Assembly (NCBI GenBank): GCA_001512905.1
Contig: LFTB01000135.1
Span: forward strand, 1 to 33,677
Direction: 5' to 3'
Length of the DNA: 33,677 nt
Origin: Clostridia bacterium DTU084
GTDB taxonomy: Bacteria > Bacillota > DTU084
Part shown: piece by piece, positions 32,551-33,677 of the stretch
How the letters are laid out: the number at the start of each line of letters is the position of its first letter
Numbering within the stretch: the stretch's first letter is position 1
Notes under the pieces: generated by a model
Databases searched by the model: none
What the model was told of the DNA's origin: nothing
What the model saw: the letters and a program-made list of their open reading frames with translations, nothing else
Made by a program: the position numbers and the translations under genes

Positions 32551-33468
32551 TCAGTCTTCACCCACGACCTGCACCTCCATCTCGAGCCTTACACCGAATT
32601 TCGCTTCCACTTCTTCTACTACCGTTTGGGCTAAATCTAGGAAGTCTTTTGCAGTAGCACCGCCGCGGTTGACTAGAAAATTAGCGTGCAGAGTGGAAAC
32701 TTCAGCGCCACCTCTTTTTGTTCCTTGCAATCCTGCTTCTTGTATTAAACGGCCTGCATAATCTCCAGGCGGCCTTTTGAAAAAGCTGCCAGCGCTGGGC
32801 AGTTCCAGAGGCTGTTTGGCCTTGCGGAGAGCAAGGAGCCTTTTCATTTCCCCTTCAATTTCCTGAATCTTTCCCTTGTTGAGAGAAAATTCAGCCTCTA
32901 AAATTAAATGTTTCTCTTTGGCAAAAATGCTTGTGCGATATCCAAAGCCGCACTGGCTGGCGGTAAATTCCCTTACTGCCCCATGGGAGTCCAAACACCA
33001 AACCCGCCTGACAACCTGGGATATTTCTCCGCCATAGGCACCGGCATTCATGTAAATTGCCCCGCCAACTGTCCCTGGAATGCCTGCTGCAAATTCCAAG
33101 CCAGTGAACTCGCGCTTTGCTGCCTGGTGGGCTAAGGTGGTAAGGCGAAGACCAGCTCCTACCCGCACTGTTCCTTCGTCCCAAGTGATTTTATCTAATA
33201 AAAGGGTGCTCAGCACCATTCCTCTGTAGCCGCCATCTTTAACCAAAAGATTGCTGCCATTGCCTATGACTAAAACAGGTAGCTTGTATTCTTCTGCTAC
33301 TTTCATGGCTGCTTTAAACTCTTCGATTGTTGTGGGCTGGACGAAGATCTCTGCAGGTCCTCCTACACGCAAGGTGGTATGTTTACTCATGGGCTCACAG
33401 AATTTGACCCGCTCACAGGGAAGTGCGCAGGCCAAGGAAAGCTCTAGGTCCTTTCTGATAATCAGCAA
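32551..33468 (-). CDS. murB: UDP-N-acetylenolpyruvoylglucosamine reductase
   Basis: MurB is the FAD enzyme that reduces UDP-GlcNAc-enolpyruvate to UDP-MurNAc in peptidoglycan synthesis. The roughly 303-residue protein has HTTLRVGGPAEIFVQP (FAD), LVIGNGSNLLVKDGGYRG, GLEFAAGIPGTVGGAIYMNA and GFGYRTSIF. It also has SAGSFFKRPPGDYAGRLI with the catalytic Ser, and VSTLHANFLVN. This is the Gram-positive style (type II) MurB. The start is unclear. The frame's first recognised codon, TTG 33468, is directly against the GGAGG site with no spacer; ATT 33462 lies 6 bases from it and is better placed but non-standard. A strong promoter lies upstream. Confidence 0.95.
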   Translation of the reverse strand: MLIIRKDLELSLACALPCERVKFCEPMSKHTTLRVGGPAEIFVQPTTIEEFKAAMKVAEEYKLPVLVIGNGSNLLVKDGGYRGMVLSTLLLDKITWDEGTVRVGAGLRLTTLAHQAAKREFTGLEFAAGIPGTVGGAIYMNAGAYGGEISQVVRRVWCLDSHGAVREFTASQCGFGYRTSIFAKEKHLILEAEFSLNKGKIQEIEGEMKRLLALRKAKQPLELPSAGSFFKRPPGDYAGRLIQEAGLQGTKRGGAEVSTLHANFLVNRGGATAKDFLDLAQTVVEEVEAKFGVRLEMEVQVVGED

Positions 33469-33526
33469 CCTCCTTTACTTGCAGCCACAATACCCTGTTT
33501 GTTTATTGTATACTTATTCCATCATC

Positions 33527-33555
33527 ATTATACATATTTATCCTGCTAAATGCAA
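33527..33555 (-). promoter_or_regulatory. Sigma-A promoter of murB
   Basis: On the minus strand, TTGCAT (33555-33550) and a perfect TATAAT (33532-33527) are separated by 17 bases. Transcription would start near 33520, giving a leader of about 50 bases. Confidence 0.88.
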
Positions 33556-33677
33556 GGAACCGAAGTGACTTTTTACAAAAATTTCAACTCTTCCCTAAAA
33601 TACTCACTATTATTCTAATGATTCCACTGCACAAACCTAGATTTTGAGGCAGGTAAATTTGAACAATTGACCTAAAG

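Overview
The window looks like chromosomal DNA from an anaerobic, Clostridia-like member of the Bacillota (Firmicutes); the genus cannot be resolved by reading. The evidence is strong AGGAGG-type ribosome binding sites, sigma-A-like promoters, a purine operon in Bacillus order that includes purS, a ykkC-family (probably PRPP) riboswitch, a DUF2935 protein, an FeS-type PurF and a Gram-positive-style MurB. No tRNA, rRNA, CRISPR array, prophage or complete insertion sequence was seen.

Layout. 1-2700: a left-truncated Rpn/YhgA-like PD-(D/E)XK gene on the minus strand, about 1 kb without intact genes that holds a decayed relative of it, then a plus-strand DUF2935 gene. 2724-4609 (minus): a class I aminotransferase coupled to an MTAP/PNP-family nucleoside phosphorylase. 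4985-6205 (plus): glutamate dehydrogenase with its own terminator. 6623-11737 (plus): a two-gene cyclic-di-GMP module, one protein REC-PAS-PAS-degenerate GGDEF-EAL, the other Cache-HAMP-PAS-GGDEF-HD-GYP. 11790-22958 (minus): purBCSQLFMNHD, ten tightly packed genes behind a promoter, aptamer and intrinsic terminator at 22975-23145. 23338-23766 (plus): a small Cys-motif protein. 23845-30032 (minus): two clusters for sugar and heptose chemistry, gmhB-rfaE1-aldose 1-epimerase and GT9-GT4-UPF0104 membrane protein. 30195-33468 (minus): a 763-residue zinc-ribbon protein of unknown function and murB, which has a clear promoter.

How the genes fit together. The purine operon encodes nearly all of de novo IMP synthesis after PRPP, plus PurB, but lacks purE, purK and a PurT or second GAR transformylase. 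Its riboswitch probably senses PRPP, the substrate of PurF. The heptose and glycosyltransferase genes point to a heptose-containing surface glycan, although gmhA and the nucleotidyltransferase are not in the window.

Most notable: (1) PurQ has Gly in place of the catalytic Cys of its class I glutaminase elbow, while the His and Glu of the triad remain. (2) A 205-bp element directly upstream of gmhB is closed by a perfect 12-bp inverted repeat and contains nested stems with competing pairings, one of which overlaps the gmhB ribosome binding site; it could be an undescribed structured leader RNA or a MITE-like repeat. (3) The 763-residue zinc-ribbon protein is unrecognised. All calls come from reading the sequence; no database search was run.
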